A stretch of DNA of 13,373 nt, from the NCBI GenBank assembly GCA_944325235.1, contig CALUZE010000022.1:1-13373 (forward strand), read 5' to 3'. This document shows, one piece after another, positions 12,945 through 13,373 of the stretch (position 1 is the stretch's first letter; every line of letters starts with the position of its first letter). The DNA is from an uncultured Elusimicrobiales bacterium (GTDB taxonomy: Bacteria; Elusimicrobiota; Elusimicrobia; Elusimicrobiales; Elusimicrobiaceae). The translations under genes and the position numbers were made by a program. The notes under the pieces were generated by a model that had not been told where the DNA came from, did no database searches, and saw nothing but the letters and a program-made list of their open reading frames with translations.

Positions 12945-13373
12945 ATGAAAACATTTCCTTTCCGCTTGGGTATGGCGTTATTGCTGGGCGCACTGGCTGC
13001 CCCGGCGTTTGCCCAACCGCGCCACATCGGACGTTTTTTTATGTTTGAAGCCAAGGCAAACCCTTCCTACGCTCGTATCATTATGAAAAACGAAGCGGCC
13101 CAAAAAGCAGGTCCGCTGCCGGCTTATGTCCAGGCGGAAAACCATCTGCTTTCCAACCTTTCCTGGGCCGCCCACAGCAAACGCTGGCTGTGGCGGGGGC
13201 AGACGCGTTGGGGCATTTCCCCCAAACAAGCCGTCCTGAATTTGCAAAAACTGGGCGCGTATCTAACCCCGCTGCCCAAATATCCTTCGCTGGGCAAAGA
13301 ATATGCCTGGCAAGTGACGAACTTTAAGGATTTGACGCCGCGCCCGGCCGCGCTCATTCCCCCGCTGCCGTTT
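12945..13373 (+). CDS. Secreted protein, paralogue 3 (3' end outside window)
   Basis: The frame runs open from ATG 12945 to the window end (143 residues). It begins with a clear signal peptide (MKTFPFRLGMALLLG..., cleavage likely after APAFA at residue 23). The segment NHLLSN...RWGISPKQAVLNLQKLGAYL lines up with NHFIINHKK...AVGISPRQAVTNMRHLGIPP of paralogue 1. It is followed by a Pro-rich linker and a V-T-N-F-K-D-L block matching VPDFTDLA there. This shows a third member of the same secreted family, whose YRG-type C-terminal domain should lie just beyond the window. It has its own promoter and no ribosome-binding site. Function is unknown, with the ADP-ribosyltransferase-like suggestion resting on the other two copies. 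Confidence 0.75.
   Translation, partial: MKTFPFRLGMALLLGALAAPAFAQPRHIGRFFMFEAKANPSYARIIMKNEAAQKAGPLPAYVQAENHLLSNLSWAAHSKRWLWRGQTRWGISPKQAVLNLQKLGAYLTPLPKYPSLGKEYAWQVTNFKDLTPRPAALIPPLPF

Overview
The window reads as a chromosomal segment of a diderm bacterium, most likely a gut-type member of Elusimicrobiota. This placement is inference. It rests on the type IV pilin-like protein with its long conserved N-terminal helix, a lysine/alanine-rich histone H1-like protein, and an NlpE-like lipoprotein. No marker gene such as 16S rRNA is present to prove it. Coding density is high, and strong hairpin terminators separate most transcription units. There is no sign of phage, insertion sequences or CRISPR.

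Left part (1-4230): the 3' portion of dxs (isoprenoid precursor synthesis) is followed by a LOG-family nucleotide-processing gene, then a bidirectional terminator. Facing them on the minus strand are a CYTH-domain phosphohydrolase overlapping a small membrane protein (ATGA junction), a Lys/Ala/Cys-rich H1-like DNA-binding protein, and a type IV pilin-like gene. The pilin promoter spacer contains a run of 12 T.

Middle part (4231-7501): a hotdog thioesterase, tRNA-Val(UAC) with its own promoter and terminator, and an aldehyde dehydrogenase lie on the plus strand. An NlpE-like lipoprotein and an O6-alkylguanine-DNA alkyltransferase lie on the minus strand. Between the last two genes is a ~100-nt plus-strand element of nested, mutually competing hairpins that ends in a UUCG-loop terminator. 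It looks like an undescribed structured RNA.

Right part (7502-13373): two consecutive genes encode secreted paralogues whose C-terminal halves carry an ADP-ribosyltransferase-like pattern: YRG, a Ser/Thr strand followed by xLHxA, and a late VEVSAL-type strand. A third paralogue starts at 12945 and is cut by the window end. Between them are a C_GCAxxG_C_C family protein, a DUF2207 membrane protein, a family 6 (hypoxanthine/uracil-type) DNA glycosylase and a YqaA-family membrane protein. This repeated secreted family is the best candidate here for an undescribed system.

A recurring regulatory feature is a -10-like hexamer only 6-7 nt (once 10 nt) before the start codon, with no Shine-Dalgarno sequence. 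It is seen at the pilin, alkyltransferase, paralogue 1, glycosylase and paralogue 3 genes and suggests leaderless mRNAs. Other genes in the same window have good AGGAG-type sites.
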